This document shows positions 43,201 through 55,095 of a stretch of DNA of 64,000 bases, piece after piece. The DNA is from Lithobates sylvaticus. Taxonomy: Eukaryota; Chordata; Amphibia; Anura; Ranidae. Position 1 is the stretch's first letter, and every line of letters starts with the position of its first letter. The notes under the pieces were generated by a model. The model did no database searches. It worked only from the letters and a program-made list of their open reading frames with translations, and was not told the origin of the DNA. A program made the position numbers and the translations under genes. The DNA lies in contig CM053030.1 of NCBI GenBank assembly GCA_028564925.1, forward strand, positions 378,445,833-378,509,832, read 5' to 3'.

Positions 43201-43825
43201 GCTGACTATGGACCCCCAGATCGGCCCATTTGTACCACCAGCCCCCATGATCACCTATAGGAGGGCACAATCACTCCGAGACCGTCTTGTATGTAGTGAA
43301 TATAGAGGAGGGGGCAAACGTGACCCCTGTAAAAACAAGGGCACCTTCCAATGCTGGGGCTGCAACTACTGCAGATTTATTAACACTACCAAAAATGTCA
43401 TACTACCTAATGGCGTACCCTTTAAACCAAAACATTATGCCAACTGTCTCACATGCGGAGTGGTATACATCCTGGTTTGTGAATGCAACAGTTTCTACAT
43501 TGGAAAAACAATACAAGAGTTCTGGCGTAGAGCCTACAAACACATTCTCTCAATGAGAACGTGTAACCCTAACCTACCTTTAGGCAGACACGTTACCTTA
43601 ATACACAAAGGCAAATGCCCAAAGTTTTCCTTCTTGATCCTGGACCGTGTTCACCAGGGTCTACGGGGTGGAGACACAAACAAGCTCCTTATGCAAATTG
43701 AACAGAGATGGATTTTTAGGTTAAAGGCCACCCTACCACCAGGACTCAATGGCACCACATCTTTTAAACCCTTCTTGGAGGGTTTTTCCTCAGGTGGCTC
43801 CAAATGGGAACCCCCAGATCAATAA
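40273..43825 (+). pseudogene. PLE 3 coding region (fossil): N-term, RT, GIY-YIG
   Basis: Parts in order. N-terminal region from MTNYANKNWDNAMSGHYKNF (about 40.44-41.16 kb), with a lysine-rich patch KKEKKFLRD. A Ser/Pro-rich linker. Reverse transcriptase (about 41.9-43.1 kb) with IKPSDKGGNIVVMD, YSLPKVHKSITQPSGRPIIS, VAIDVEALYSSIPHDKG, VQGVAMGTSCAPSYANLYL and a catalytic box RYINDVFLTW, in which asparagine takes the place of the usual first aspartate. GIY-YIG endonuclease (about 43.4-43.7 kb) with ILVCECNSFYIGKTIQEFWR. It ends at SGGSKWEPPDQ. It is broken about three to four times. Confidence 0.88.
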
Positions 43826-45824
43826 CACTCAGAGCTAGCATTATAATACCCCCCTTAATACACTTAGGTATTATGTCTCTACAATATGTGCTCACTATGA
43901 TGATAAGGACCTCTTCGCTCCCATCATATCTGTGTTTTACATTTATCTCTATTTTTTTTTTATTTATTTGTCTCTCTGCTCTCTTTTCATGCCCAAAGAT
44001 TTTTGGTATGTTGTACCCGTTATGCTCAACATCACCTTTGCATAATATTCGGTACTTGTACTGCATATATGTCTTCCCTTTTTTTTATTGCATTTGCTGC
44101 CCTGCCTCCTGCTCGCTCCCTCTGGGTTGTGGGCGATGTCCCCCCCTTTTCCTCACCCATGCCACCGCACCGATCCCTCCGGTCCCTTTTGGTCACACTC
44201 AGCGCACGCAGGGCCGCTGGATGCTGTTCATCAGCACCAGCGGCCTGTTTCGTGTAGGGGGGCGAGGACGAGTCTGTGTCCTCTGCCTCCCTCATATCCT
44301 GTGCTGCGGGCCGATGACGCGGATGTCGGTCCCCTCCCCCCTGCGTCGTGACGTCATCACGTCCGGCGCAACAGCGATCTCTGTTTACCATCCCCATGCA
44401 CGCCGTCTCACAACAATGTGCGACGGCGTCATGGGAACCATCGATGCCACTGTATGTGGCCGGGAGGACTGAGTTTTACTGCTCACCTCCGGCCACATCC
44501 TTTTACACCAATCGCAAGCTCTCTTGCCACCGGGCAAGAGAAAGCTCTCTTGCCGCCAGGCCTGACAAACCACCTCCCATCTCTGCTCTATTTTTGTGTA
44601 GGCAGCCAACCTCTGGTGGATTTTTCCAATATTACCACAAACAGGCTTCCCAAGTATTGCCTTTTTGTTTTTTGTTTTTTCTTTTTTCTTTCCACATCAT
44701 CAATGTGCACCTCCTGGTAACTATTTTACCATTTACTTTTACGGCTTATCTCTGTATATGACCTCCAAGCATTAGGTACCACTACCTGACACCCACCAAG
44801 TGCAGAAACCAGTCCTCCTGATCTACTAGCACGCACAGCTTTCCACCCACTGCTGGGCCCCAAGGTACCGTGTCACTTACCATAACCATCCTTGTACAAA
44901 TTTAAGCAAGTAGCTATATATATTACCCACAGTGCGGCTCTGGCTCAAACCCACCCAAATATATCCCTGGTTGATATCCAGGGGAGGGGTGTTGTCTGCT
45001 TCTTTTGTTGCACATTAGCCAGTAATGAATGCCTGCCCTTTACTACTGCCAGTCTTATCTCCATTAACCCTTGTTTTACTCATTGTTGTTACTACATATT
45101 TTTATACTCTTATATATCTATTTACAGTTGCTACGATTTTCCTTGTCCCTGGGTCCCTTTGGGAACCGTTAGGGGGAATTTCCAGACGCCCTCTGTTGCT
45201 GACCATTTTCAGGTAGGTATCCCCTTGCGGGTTGTGTGTGTGTGTGTGTGTGCGTTCCTTCCTCTCTTTGTTGGGGGGGGGAGACTGGTGGACGTTGGCC
45301 CCCAAACCCCGGGACGCTGGCGGGACTCAAAGGCAGCAATAACACCCTTGCTCACTGAACCAAGGGTTTCACACTACCTCCTTCCCCTTTTATGCCATCA
45401 TATGATATCAAGACACAGGATAGGGTCAGTATACACAATATCCATTATTTCAGAAACCAGTACTTACAGTCTCATTGATCATGATTGTTAGTATATTTAT
45501 ACCTGTTTCTGTTTTTTCACTATCTTTTCTTTCTAGATTGTTAATACACATATGTGCTGATCCTAAATATCCCTGAAGAGCCAAACTCGAAACGCGTCGG
45601 CTAAACGCACATAATTGTATTTATGTCATATCTGTGTCATAGATTTATGCTTATGTCATTGCATCCTGTCCACTATTTCTTATATGTATACGTTGTTTGT
45701 ATTTACCCACGTGAATCTGTTTTTTCCACACAAATTACCCCTTTTCTCCATGTCAAATAAAAAATTTTTTTACACTCAAGCAAGCATTCTCTCCCTTTAA
45801 ATTCCCCAAAGAGGAATATACCCC
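43741..45824 (+). repeat. PLE 3 right pLTR, uninterrupted
   Basis: Same start (AGGACTCAATGGCACCA) and same end (GAATATACCCC) as the left pLTR. It carries the pre-insertion site ATCAAGAC at 45407-45414 and lacks about 170 bp found in the left pLTR near 29690-29870. Confidence 0.88.
45571..45600 (+). ncRNA. Hammerhead-like motif, PLE 3 right pLTR
   Basis: CTGAAGAG, CCAAA loop, CTC, GAAAC, GCGTCGG. The AGAG/CTC pairing is kept although two bases are missing relative to the left pLTR copy. Confidence 0.55.
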
Positions 45825-45834
45825 GTATATATGA

Positions 45835-46147
45835 ATTCAGAAGATGCAGTCAATCCACTTGTTGGTAATATTTTTTTCCAGATTGGATGAGCAAGATCAC
45901 TGCATGGATCAGTTTGCCATGGCATTTGTAACCCTCCTGAGTCGCACGGCTCACCTGGAATCTCCCACTGTGGCTGCTCCGGTACAACCTGTGTTGCAGG
46001 CCATCCCTGCTGCTGCTTCAGTCTCTGTGCAGGCACCTGCCTCTAATATTACCTCTATAAGAGGTATGTCTGGTTCTGCTCCGCTTCCCCATCGATTTGG
46101 GGATGATCCAGTCCAATGCTGAGGGTTTCTCAACCACGTTGAGCCAT
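45835..46147 (+). mobile_element. Gypsy-type gag relic (fossil)
   Basis: A frame of about 90 codons with MDQFAMAFVTLLSRTAHLES and ending PLPHRFGDDPVQC, like the P-x-R-F-x-G-D-x-x-x-C block of Ty3/Gypsy gag proteins. Only this part is present, between the PLE end and a TTAA MITE. It is broken and old. No LTR is attached. Confidence 0.6.
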
Positions 46148-46151
46148 TTAA

Positions 46152-46720
46152 CCGGTTCCCGTCCGACTCCTGGACTTATACGTCAGCAGAATGGCACAGC
46201 TGGGAAAAGTAACGTACCTGTACGTTACTTTGAATTTTCTGCCATGCCCGCGCCTGCCGCGAGCTCCGTGACTGTGCCCATGGGTCCCGCGGACTTGATC
46301 GCCACGGGGATACCCACGATCATGTCACGGAGCTCAAGAACGGGGAGATGTAAACAGCATCTCCCCGTTCTGTCTAATGACCGCACACTGATCGTCTGCT
46401 CCCTGTCATCGGGAGCAGCGATCAGTGTGGTGTCACACACAGCCACGCCCCCAGTTAGAAACACGCCCCTAGGATACACTTAACCCCTTTTAACTTAACC
46501 CCATTTTTTTTATATATTTTTGTGGGATATTTATTATAGCAAAAAGTAAAAAATAATGTTTTTTTTAAATTGTCGCTCTTTTTTTTGTTTATAGCGCAAA
46601 AAATAAAAACCGCAGAGGTGATCAAATACCACCAAAAGAAAGCTCTGTTTGTGGGAAAAATAGGATGTAAATTTTGTTTGGGAGCCACGTCGCGCGACCG
46701 CGCAATTGTCAGTTAAATGT
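46152..46720. mobile_element. TTAA MITE, truncated at one end
   Basis: TTAA at 46148-46151 then CCGGTTCCCGTCCGAC, like the right terminus of the copy at 5862-6862 read inversely. The interior keeps the hairpin GTAACGTACCTGTACGTTAC (46209-46228) and a GC-rich stem (GCGAGCTCCGTGAC with its complement near 46325). It ends after CGCGCAATTGTCAGTTAAAT without the other terminus. Confidence 0.7.
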
Positions 46721-46751
46721 AAGGTGTTGTTTACGGAACTGAATTTAATGT

Positions 46752-47044
46752 ATAATACAGTGTACAGAGGTCAGTAGTGTGTAGGGTAGTTTACAGAGGT
46801 CAGTAGTATGTAGGGTAGTGTACAGAGGTCAGTAGTAGGAATGGTGGTGTACAGAGGTCAGTAGTAGGAATGGTGGTGTACAGAGGTCAGTAGTAGGAAG
46901 GGTGGTGTACAGAGGTGAGTAGGATGTAGGGCAGTGTGCAGGGAACAGTAGGGCAGACACAGGAGGGCATACACTAGGGGGGATCAGGAGGGCATACACT
47001 GAGGGGGGATATTGCCCCATTGCCCCCCCTGGATCCGCCCCTGC
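46752..47044. repeat. 28-29 bp minisatellite and hAT-like end
   Basis: GTACAGAGGTCAGTAGTAGG-type units repeat about six to seven times (to about 46925). After two GGAGGGCATACACT copies the stretch ends in CCCTGGATCCGCCCCTG (about 47026-47042). Reverse-complemented, this starts CAGGGGCGGATCCAGGG, a typical hAT-like terminus. The other terminus was not found. Confidence 0.55.
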
Positions 47045-48948
47045 TGTCACCATATATAAAACCCAATTCTAGGTTAGTGCTCAGGTGAATAACTTTCCTT
47101 TTAACAAAAAAAGCAATTCAATTTAGCTACAACCACATTTTTTAAGTTTGGCATTTATTGTTGCCAACCCTGCCTGTGATTAAAACAAAAGTATTTTGTT
47201 TTTATGCCGGTCATCAAAAATAATAACTATGTTTCGATTTAAGCACATCTGTTTTTCTGTTAACATCATTTGTAGTATCTTATTTGCAATGTTAAGAAAC
47301 CTTATCAAAGACCTTTAATCTAATTACCTTTTTCGATTAAGCACTACCCTTTTAGTTTCTTTTCAAAATGAAGCAAAATGTCAAATGGCATAACCTTATA
47401 GCTTAAAAAATATTGAATTGGACAATATTGAATTTTAATTAAACACATATTATGATTTTCGAATCACATACTATCCATGTGTCTACATGCATACATCATT
47501 GTTATAATCATCTACATCAACATTTTCAAAACCCAAACTCCAAAACCCAGGGCTGCCATATACGAATACCTAGCTCACATACTGCTTACTGGCTCGATAC
47601 CAAGGCTTGTGTTTAAGTGGCTCAGGTGAGCCTCCAGTCAGGTGCTATCGCTCTGTGATCGCGTTGCTGTGATCATTTCAATGCCGTGTTAGCCAGGCTT
47701 CGGTGGAAGCAGAAGGAAGCAAGGAACGGTGTCAGACGCACAGGGGCATGACGTCAATGTGTTTCGCTGGGAGATAGCAACCTGATAGAAAATAATTGCA
47801 GCCACCATCTAAGGATTAGTAAGCTGCATTAACCGTTTCCCTATCAGTAATGTAAGACATATGGCAGCACAGAATTTTTTCCAGCTGGCCAGATCAGTAT
47901 GCCTTATATCAGCTGCCTTCCACTTTCTGCTATAGGCTCAACTTACAGCAGAACTGTCCAGCAGACTCTGCTGATTAAAAGAATAGCTGTGATCGTCATA
48001 AATGTTCCCTCTCTACCACTGCTGCTCTGCTCTGTGTCTCCTCCACCTTCTCCATCTCCCCCACCAATCCAAGGTCCCCCCACCATCCAGAAGTCCATCC
48101 ACCAATCTGATCATCCCCACCGCTTTGGTCCCCACTGCTGTTCCGATCCCCATGGGCTTTCCCAGCAGTGCTGCTAGCTTTTCCTCCTCTCCCCTCCACT
48201 GTCTGTCAGGCAGCTTCAGGCATACATTCATTTTCTGGATGAACAAAATGGGTGTTCAGTACTGATACATATCTGTAACAAAAGAGTAAAAAAATACAGT
48301 ATGGATGAGCAGTTTGTCTATGTAGCTTAAGCCACCAGGAGCTGTGCACAATCACCAATGGTATTCTATGGGGACACAGCGGCTGTACAAGACACAGATC
48401 CTAATTTGACAGTTGTACAAGTGTGGGTGAGCAACCCCGAATGCATACTGTCTGAATTTACCTGCATACCTGTCAGATAAGGACCTATGGCTTTGTTTGT
48501 ACAGCTGCCAGATAGATTTATAAGCTTTTGTTAGAACATGCAGACTTGTTTAACCACACAATTTCAATGGTACTCAGGGTCTGGGGTCTATAAGTGAGAA
48601 GTCCTGATTTAGCCTAAAGTCCCTGTGGAGAGTGAGCTCCTGGGGTATACACTGGATTTGCCAGACATCTTGGTTATGCTTTTTCATTCATATTTTTCCT
48701 TTCAGGTTACAAATTATTTTTGGAGTTTTGTCATTGCAATACAGATAAATAGATTCCTGAGCAGGGATTCAACACTCCCGATCCCTCTTGGAATGTCTAT
48801 GGAAAGTTTGGACTACATAGTTATGTGACCCTGCTCTCTAAAAAGTAAAGGATCTGCTATTGTAAGACTCTCTTAACTTTCCATTGTGAGCAGTGATTGG
48901 CTTTCTAGATGGTCTTCCAAGCTATTCTGTACCTTAGAAAAACAAATG
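47045..48948. other. Unassigned stretch
   Basis: 1.9 kb without a recognised gene. AT-rich to 47580. At 47740-47790 the minus strand has CCCAGCGAAACACATTGACG, which might be a decayed PLE motif. The short frames (e.g. 47899-48177) overlap on both strands in a C/T-rich stretch and look like noise. Confidence 0.35.
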
Positions 48949-49900
48949 TAGCACCCTCTACCTAAAGGTGGTGCTAGAGTAGGATCTTTCTAAGCACAGG
49001 GTTTAGATGCAGGTAAATTTAGCCAGGCCTATGATTTAGGCTGGGCCTGGTTGTTGTGATTTGGGACTGGGAGTGTTCAGTGTAGTGGGGGGTGTGGCCA
49101 CCTGTACTCTGGCTCAGAGATTTCTCCTCTGCTTTCAAATGGATGGTTCTGGAAGAGAGGTTGGACTGACCAATTATCTTGCGATATTGGCAGGGGGAAG
49201 GCCTCCCATATAAGCTGGGGTCACATGCTTCCAAGGAGGAGTCTGAAAAGTAGGAACAGACAATGGAGTACTGAGTTGCTGTTCCGGGCGTCCCCATGCG
49301 GGGAAGCGTCGAGCGCAGAGGAGGGATGGAGGAACCGCTAGAAAGGAGCTTAAGTTAAAGATCTTCATCCTCAAAGAAGTATCAGGCTGCTGTGATGGGG
49401 AACACAGGACTTGCATGCTGGAGGAGGTCTGGAAGGAAGAAGTAGCCATTAAGTGGAGGAGAGTAGAGCAGCGTTTTGTGACCAGGGACACAGAACTATT
49501 ATCCTCCTAAAGAAAGGTCAGTGTAGAATGCTATGGCCGGGGAACACAGTGTTGAGTCCAGTCCTGGACTGGCTGAAAGCAGTGGTCCGCTCACTGCCAT
49601 GTGTCAGGTCGTCGTGTGGAGATACCAAGTCATCTCCGGCCTGGTTAGCACAATGGTAGTGCCTTCCAAAGACCGTGTGGCTGTCTGACTCTTTGGGCCA
49701 TCGGGGAGAAGTAGTGTGTGCTTCTGGCTCTTTGATTCGTATGGACAATCCCATCATGGTCAACAAGGATGAATTATTCTATTATTCTAATAATTATTAT
49801 TATTCTATTCTATCTAATTATTATACGAGTGATTCTTCTTTGTTCAAACGGAAGGAAGAAATAGAACGTTTTGCAGTAAGGATCTGAACAAGGGAAGTAA
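48949..49900 (+). mobile_element. LTR-like relic (fossil), Gypsy-type
   Basis: Starts TGTAGCACCCTCTACC, matching the minus-strand start of the solo LTR at 26841, and holds a CCCATATAAGC promoter-like box (49204). No coding part and no clear right end, so the limit at 49900 is a guess. Confidence 0.4.
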
Positions 49901-51028
49901 TAGTCTGCAGAAGAGTTACTCAAATGGAAGAGATTGAGGTGCAAGCAGTGAATGAATGAATGAGTGATTTGTATAGCGCTGCAACTGCGAACTGAATCGC
50001 CTCGAGGCGCTTGATCCGACCTGCGTTGATTCCTTCTTTAAGCAAGCAGTGTATTCAGTCTTTCTTTGCAAGGCCACGGCCACTGAATAACTACATTTAA
50101 CATGCAATGTGTTAAATACTATGGGCATCTCATGTCACCCCTTAAGTTCAAGTAACATCTCAGAATAAAAGCAACAAAACCGTGAAATTGACTGTTCTTT
50201 GAGTTCATTGATCGTGAGGAGGATGGCAGCAGGGTGATTGGCGGATTGCTAAGTAACCAAATAAGCAGCCCTTACGGGGGTACCGCTATGCAAATAATTT
50301 AAAATGCTATACAAAACTACCCATACTGTGACCAGAGGACATATAAACTGGGTTAATCTCAGTCCTTGCTGGTTTGGAGGCATCTGTCTAGTCCTCAGAG
50401 AAGTTTGGGGCTAAATATGGTTCAGTCTTCTTACTTCCAGTGCAGCCTTGTAGTATTTCTTCCTGAGAATACATACATGTGATATTGTTCTTGGCACTTA
50501 ACCTTTCTTGGTTAGAGTATGAGGGCACCATAGTTTTTTTAACCAACACTTTGGCCAGGCCAACATTCACATTCTAATCTTGGGCCAGACTTTGGGGAAT
50601 AGGTCAGAGCATCTTTGTCCCTAAGGGGAAAAAGGTCTGACATATGCCACTTTTCATGAAATGGCAACCCCATGATTGGTTATCTTAACACAAATGTAAA
50701 ATTTAAAATGCAGTATTCATAGAACCCAACACAAATACTCAGGTTTAACTGTTTATAACCCATTAAGATGGTTTAAACAATAATTTACTTATGCTGATTA
50801 TTGAGTCTTTTGTGTTAATTTTGAATTGAAATCTATTTTTATTTCTGAATTTTTTTTTTCTTACAAGTAATTACAAGTAATTTGCCTTCACTGTTCATTT
50901 ATTCCCAACTGTGGCAGAGTTTGAATGTGATTTCAAATGATTTCCCATGGCTACTCTTTGAATACACAGTAGAGCAGTGTTCATGTGCAGTGATTCATTA
51001 CTGCTCATTTATTGGAGCATTATTCATT
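49901..51028. other. Unassigned stretch
   Basis: No gene. A GAATGAATGAATGAGTGATTTG run near 49948 precedes TGTATAGCGCTGCAACTGCG, which could be a SINE piece, but I cannot place it. The rest is AT-rich. Confidence 0.3.
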
Positions 51029-51030
51029 TA

Positions 51031-52329
51031 CAGTATCTCACAAAAGTGAGTACACCCCTCACATTTTTGTAAATATTTTATTATGTCTTTTCATGTGACA
51101 ACACTGAAGAAATTACACTTTGCTACAATGTAAAATAGTGATGGCACAGCTTGTATAACAGTGCAAATTAGCTGTCCCCTCAAAATAACTCAACACACAG
51201 CCATTAATGTCTAAACTGCTGACAACAAAAGTGAGTACACCCCTAAGTGAAAATGTCCAAATTGGGCCCAATTAGCCATTTTCCCTCCCCAGTGTCATGG
51301 GACCATTAGTGTTACAAGGTCTCAGGTGTGAATGGGGAGCAGGTGTGTTAAATTAGGTGTTATTGCTCTCACTCTCTCATACTGGTCATTGGAAGTTCAA
51401 CATGGCATCTCATGGCAAAGAACTCTGAGGATCTGAAATCATATCCAGAGGTTGTCTGTGGGAAATAAACATATGAGTGCTGCCAGCATTGCTGCAGAGG
51501 TTGAATGGGTGGGGGGTCAGCCTGTCAGTGCTCAGACCATACGCCACACACTGCATCAAATTGGTCTGCATGGCTGTCGCCCCAGAAAGAATAATCTTCT
51601 AAATATGATGCACCAGAAATCCTGCAAACAGTTTGCTGAAGAAAAGCAGACTAAGGACATGGATTACTGGAACCATGTCCTCTGGTCTGACGAGACCAAG
51701 ATAAACTTTTTTGGTTCAGATGGTGTCAAGCGTGTGTGGCGGTAACCAGGTGAGGAGTACAAAGACAAGTGTGTCGTGCCTGATGTCAAGCATGGTGGTG
51801 GAAGTGTCAAGGTCTAGGACTGTATGAGTGCTGCACTGGGGAGCTACAGTTCATTGAGGGTACCACGAATGCCAACATATACTGTGACATACTGAAGCAG
51901 AGCATGATCTTCTCCCTTCGGGGGCCTGGGCCGGATGGGCAGTTTTCCAACATGATAACGAAGCCAAACACACCTCCAAGACAACAACTGCTTTGCTAAA
52001 GAAGCTGAGGGTAAAGGTGATGGACTAGCCAAGCATGTTTCCAGACCTAAACCCTATTGAGCATTTGTGGGGCATCCTCAAACGGAAGGTGGAGGAGCGC
52101 AAGGTCTCTAACATTCAGCAGCTCTGTGATGTCATCATGGATGAGTGGAAGAGGACTCCAGTGGCAGCCTGGGAAACTCTGGTGAACTCCATGCCCAGGT
52201 GGGTTAAGGCAGTGTTGCAAAATAATGGTGGCCACATAAAATATTGACACTTTGGGCCCAATCTGGACATTTTTACTTAGAGTACTCACTTGAGTTATTT
52301 GGAGGGGACGACAAATTTACACTGTTATA
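51031..52329 (+). mobile_element. Tc1-like transposon, right end lost
   Basis: Starts CAGTATCTCACAAAAGTGAG after TA (51029-51030); a second AAAAGTGAGTACACCCCTAA copy at 51226 marks the inner part of the left inverted terminus. Transposase relics follow in plus sense. At the right, ACTTAGAGTACTCACTTGAG begins the inverse terminus, but the outer part is missing and the sequence joins a PLE fragment near 52330. Confidence 0.85.
51398..52247 (+). pseudogene. Tc1-like transposase (DD34E), decayed
   Basis: MASHGKEL at 51402 is the usual Tc1 start, but the paired-type DNA-binding half is largely deleted. The frame 51452-51745 has SAQTIRHTLHQIGLHGCRPR and NHVLWSDETKINFFG (first Asp). Then, in changing frames, VFQHDNEAKHTS near 51942 (second Asp) and PDLNPIEHLWGILKRK at 52040 (the Glu). 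All three catalytic residues can still be recognised, but the gene has several stops and frame changes. Confidence 0.88.
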
Positions 52330-52690
52330 TCCGAATCCAACAGCAAAGTCTGCTGTGGAACCACCAGGTCGTGCAGTACTGTGGTTGAATGTAGAGTGTG
52401 TCTCTCACATAAGAAGGTTGATTGGTTACAAATGGCTGTAGAATGTGAACAATGTATGCAATGTATACGTTCTGTGAGGGAACCTTGCCCAGAAATAATA
52501 GGATGACCTGGGGGGTCCACGGCAGACTTATGAATCTTAGGCAGTGCAAAAAAATACCAGTGTCCTTGGAAATTCCACTTTAAGATACTCCAATTGTTTT
52601 GCTTTCCTGATATTCTCTTTATGAAATCAAATATTATTTTTTAAATTTGGGCATGTAATACTTGTCTTTCTCTCCAGGTTTGTAAGAGGG
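52330..52690 (-). mobile_element. Penelope-like RT fragment (fossil)
   Basis: Minus-strand traces of a PLE reverse transcriptase: IHKSAVDPPGHPIISGQGSL, compare IHKNATNPPGRPIVSGNGCL in PLE 2, then a stretch like LVVPQQTLLLDSDI. Only this block is left. It joins the broken Tc1 on its left. Confidence 0.65.
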
Positions 52691-53885
52691 TTTGATATGA
52701 CTTTTGTTTTCCTATTATTGAAGACTATACCTACAAAAGTTTATAGCCCTATGCCAGTCCTCTTTTTGGCTGCTGCCTTCTTTACTAGCAGTATTGATGT
52801 GTGAGCAACATTGAGTCATTCTACAGATATCATATTTATCACTTTGGCCTATTTCCTTCACATTTTTGTTCTGCGATAACTATCAAGCAGTAGCTTCTTT
52901 CTGATTGTGCCAAGTACTGTCCTGTACGATTGTGTTTGTTGTAATATGGAATGCAAATCATTGTACATAGCTAAAGAATAAATGTCAACATGCTTTTTAA
53001 ATATAATCTTTATTTTGCATTTTTTCCAATACAACACATGCTGGTTACATACAACTCAAGGTTATCCAGAACTTGTATAGTCTTAAGCAGTCCATTTGTT
53101 CTACATTGTGTTCATGACAATTACGGCAATGACCTAGAAAGTTTTGAGGTCTCAAATACAATAATAGTATATATTAATAGAGCATCTTATTCAACAAGAG
53201 ATTGCATTATTTCCCTTTGTTGTTTTTTTGGTTGGTCTGTGTTGACATTTTTGCAGTAGAAAGAAGAAAGCTTTAACTAACAACAGAATAAAACATATTT
53301 CAGAAGAATAGATAAGCTGGATAAGTAGGACTAAACCATTAAGACACAGGTTTCTCGGGGTGGTAGGTTAAATTAGTTTGTGTTTCCCAATGGATAGCAT
53401 GATCTTTATGCTATAAATATAGCAAGGATAAACAGTTGCATGGTAGGTTGGAAAGTATCTCCCTAAGGGGGGTATGATCACAACATAGCAATGAGTTAGT
53501 GAAGTTGTAGATGAATTAGTATAGTGGATCCAGGTTGTCCAAATCTTATTGACATCATCATGCCTACCCTTAACAGTTTGTCAGCCATTGCTCTGGGTCC
53601 ATGAGTTGAAATGCTTTTTAAACCTAGGTGATATCTTAACACCTTTTCCTTACAATCCATCTTTAAACTAGATTGTGGTAAGCATTTAGCTTGCACTTGA
53701 ATTAAATCTAATCAGAATGCAATAACATGAAGAGATTCCATAAAATTGAGACTGCATTTATCAGTATTGGCTAACATGCTAACTACTGGACCACCCTATT
53801 GTTCATATATCATGGAAAACTCAGCATTCTTTGATAAATGGCCCCAACAGTTCCTTTTTTCCATTTGCTATCTGCTCTACTCTTA
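52691..53885. other. Unassigned stretch
   Basis: No gene recognised. AT-rich, with an A/T-only junction near 52990 that could be a LINE 3' end in antisense (ATAATCTTTATTTTGC), but no coding trace supports it. Confidence 0.3.
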
Positions 53886-54269
53886 TGCCGCATACACACG
53901 GTCGGATTTTCTGATGGGAAATGTTGGATGTGAGCTTGTTGTCGGACTTTCTGCCAACAAATGTTTGATGGCAGGTTCTCAAATTTTCCGCCAACAAAAC
54001 TTTGTTGTCGGAATTTGCGATCGTATGTACACCAGTCCAATGCACAAAAGTTCACGCATGCTCAGAATCAATCAGAAGAAGCCACACTGGCTATTGAACT
54101 TACTTTTTCAGGGCTTGTCATACGTCTTGTACATCAACGCGTTCCCACGTTCGTAATTGTTGGCAAACCTTTGTGTGACTGTGTGTATGCAAGACAAGTT
54201 TGAGCCAACATCCTTCGAACAAAAATCCACGGTTTTGTTGGCAGAAAGTCTGATCGTGTGTAGGGGGCA
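53886..54269. mobile_element. Complete Harbinger MITE, 384 bp
   Basis: Flanked by TTA at 53883-53885 and 54270-54272. The ends TGCCGCATACACACGGTCGG and, in reverse complement, TGCCCCCTACACACGATCAG are inverted repeats. The subterminal parts also pair (TCTGATGGGAAATGTT / AACAAAACCGTGG-type segments). Same terminal family as the giant palindrome at 735-3302. Confidence 0.9.
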
Positions 54270-54272
54270 TTA

Positions 54273-55095
54273 AGCAAAACTCACTTATTTTTCAGCTTTC
54301 TTTAACAAACCAACCTATGCAGCAAAAGTGGCATTTAGAGGGTTGGAGCAAACCAATTAACACTAACAGGGGTGCTTACAATGGGCAGCTTTTATTGAGT
54401 TACGGAAAATCTTTATGCCCCAAAAAAGTAAAAAAATGTTGCTGTAACTGCTGGAGTTCAGATTTAATTTGTTAGTCATGTCCATCTAAATCTGCTAATG
54501 AATCTAACACTACAGTACCTTCCCCACAGATTGACAATGCTGCTGTCCAAGATTCTGTTGCTCCTCCATAGAGGGGAACTACCCTAAGACAGGAAGTGTT
54601 ACTGGTCAGATCAGCAGGTGAATCTAAAAGGAAAAAAGACCTCCTCCCATCTTTGTGTATGAGAGCACTGGAAACTAATAATGCCTGGTAATGGGTATAC
54701 AGTATACAGGCTGGTAGTAAAGTGGTTAAAGTGATAAACGTGGGATGTGTGGATGTATAACATAGACATACTGCATTTCCTTTGCACTGAAATATGTTTT
54801 AAAGGAAATACATTTTGACACAAAGCAATGGAAATACATTTTGACACGTAGCAGTGTTTGCAAAACTGTTTTAAAAAAAAAAAAAAAAAACCTTTCCATC
54901 TTCCTGTCAGCAGCCATCAGCTGTCATTTCCTGATCTTGCTTATCGAAGACCCATTTTTACTTCCAACTATGTTATGCATTCATTGTACTCCTGAATTCC
55001 TGCGCCAATGGCAGGAATTCTACATGTCTCTTCCGAATGCAAGGTGTAAGATTCTACAGCTTCACATCCATGGAATGAAGTGACTCCAAGATTTT
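54273..55095. other. Unassigned stretch
   Basis: No gene. It contains a short direct repeat (GGAAATACATTTTGACAC at 54804 and 54829) and an A-run at 54873. Confidence 0.3.

Larger units (their letters stand above)
28891..45824 (+). mobile_element. Penelope-like element 3 (fossil) with two direct pLTRs
   Basis: Youngest PLE here. The left pLTR (28891-30716 and 39846-40272) is interrupted by a 9.1 kb hAT. Body 40273-43740; right pLTR 43741-45824. The pLTRs begin with the sequence encoding the protein's last residues, as expected for partial tandem PLE copies that share a pLTR. They are very alike over most of their length, apart from an indel of roughly 170 bp near 29.7/44.5 kb. The coding part is broken about three to four times. 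Confidence 0.85.

Noticed and set aside
49630-49665. TGGTTAGCACAATGGTAGTG resembles a tRNA A box
   Set aside because: No B box (GGTTCGANNCC) at the right distance and no cloverleaf could be drawn, so no tRNA or SINE head is called.
54841-55083. 80-codon plus-strand frame after an A-run
   Set aside because: No known motif and no splice or promoter context; a chance frame.
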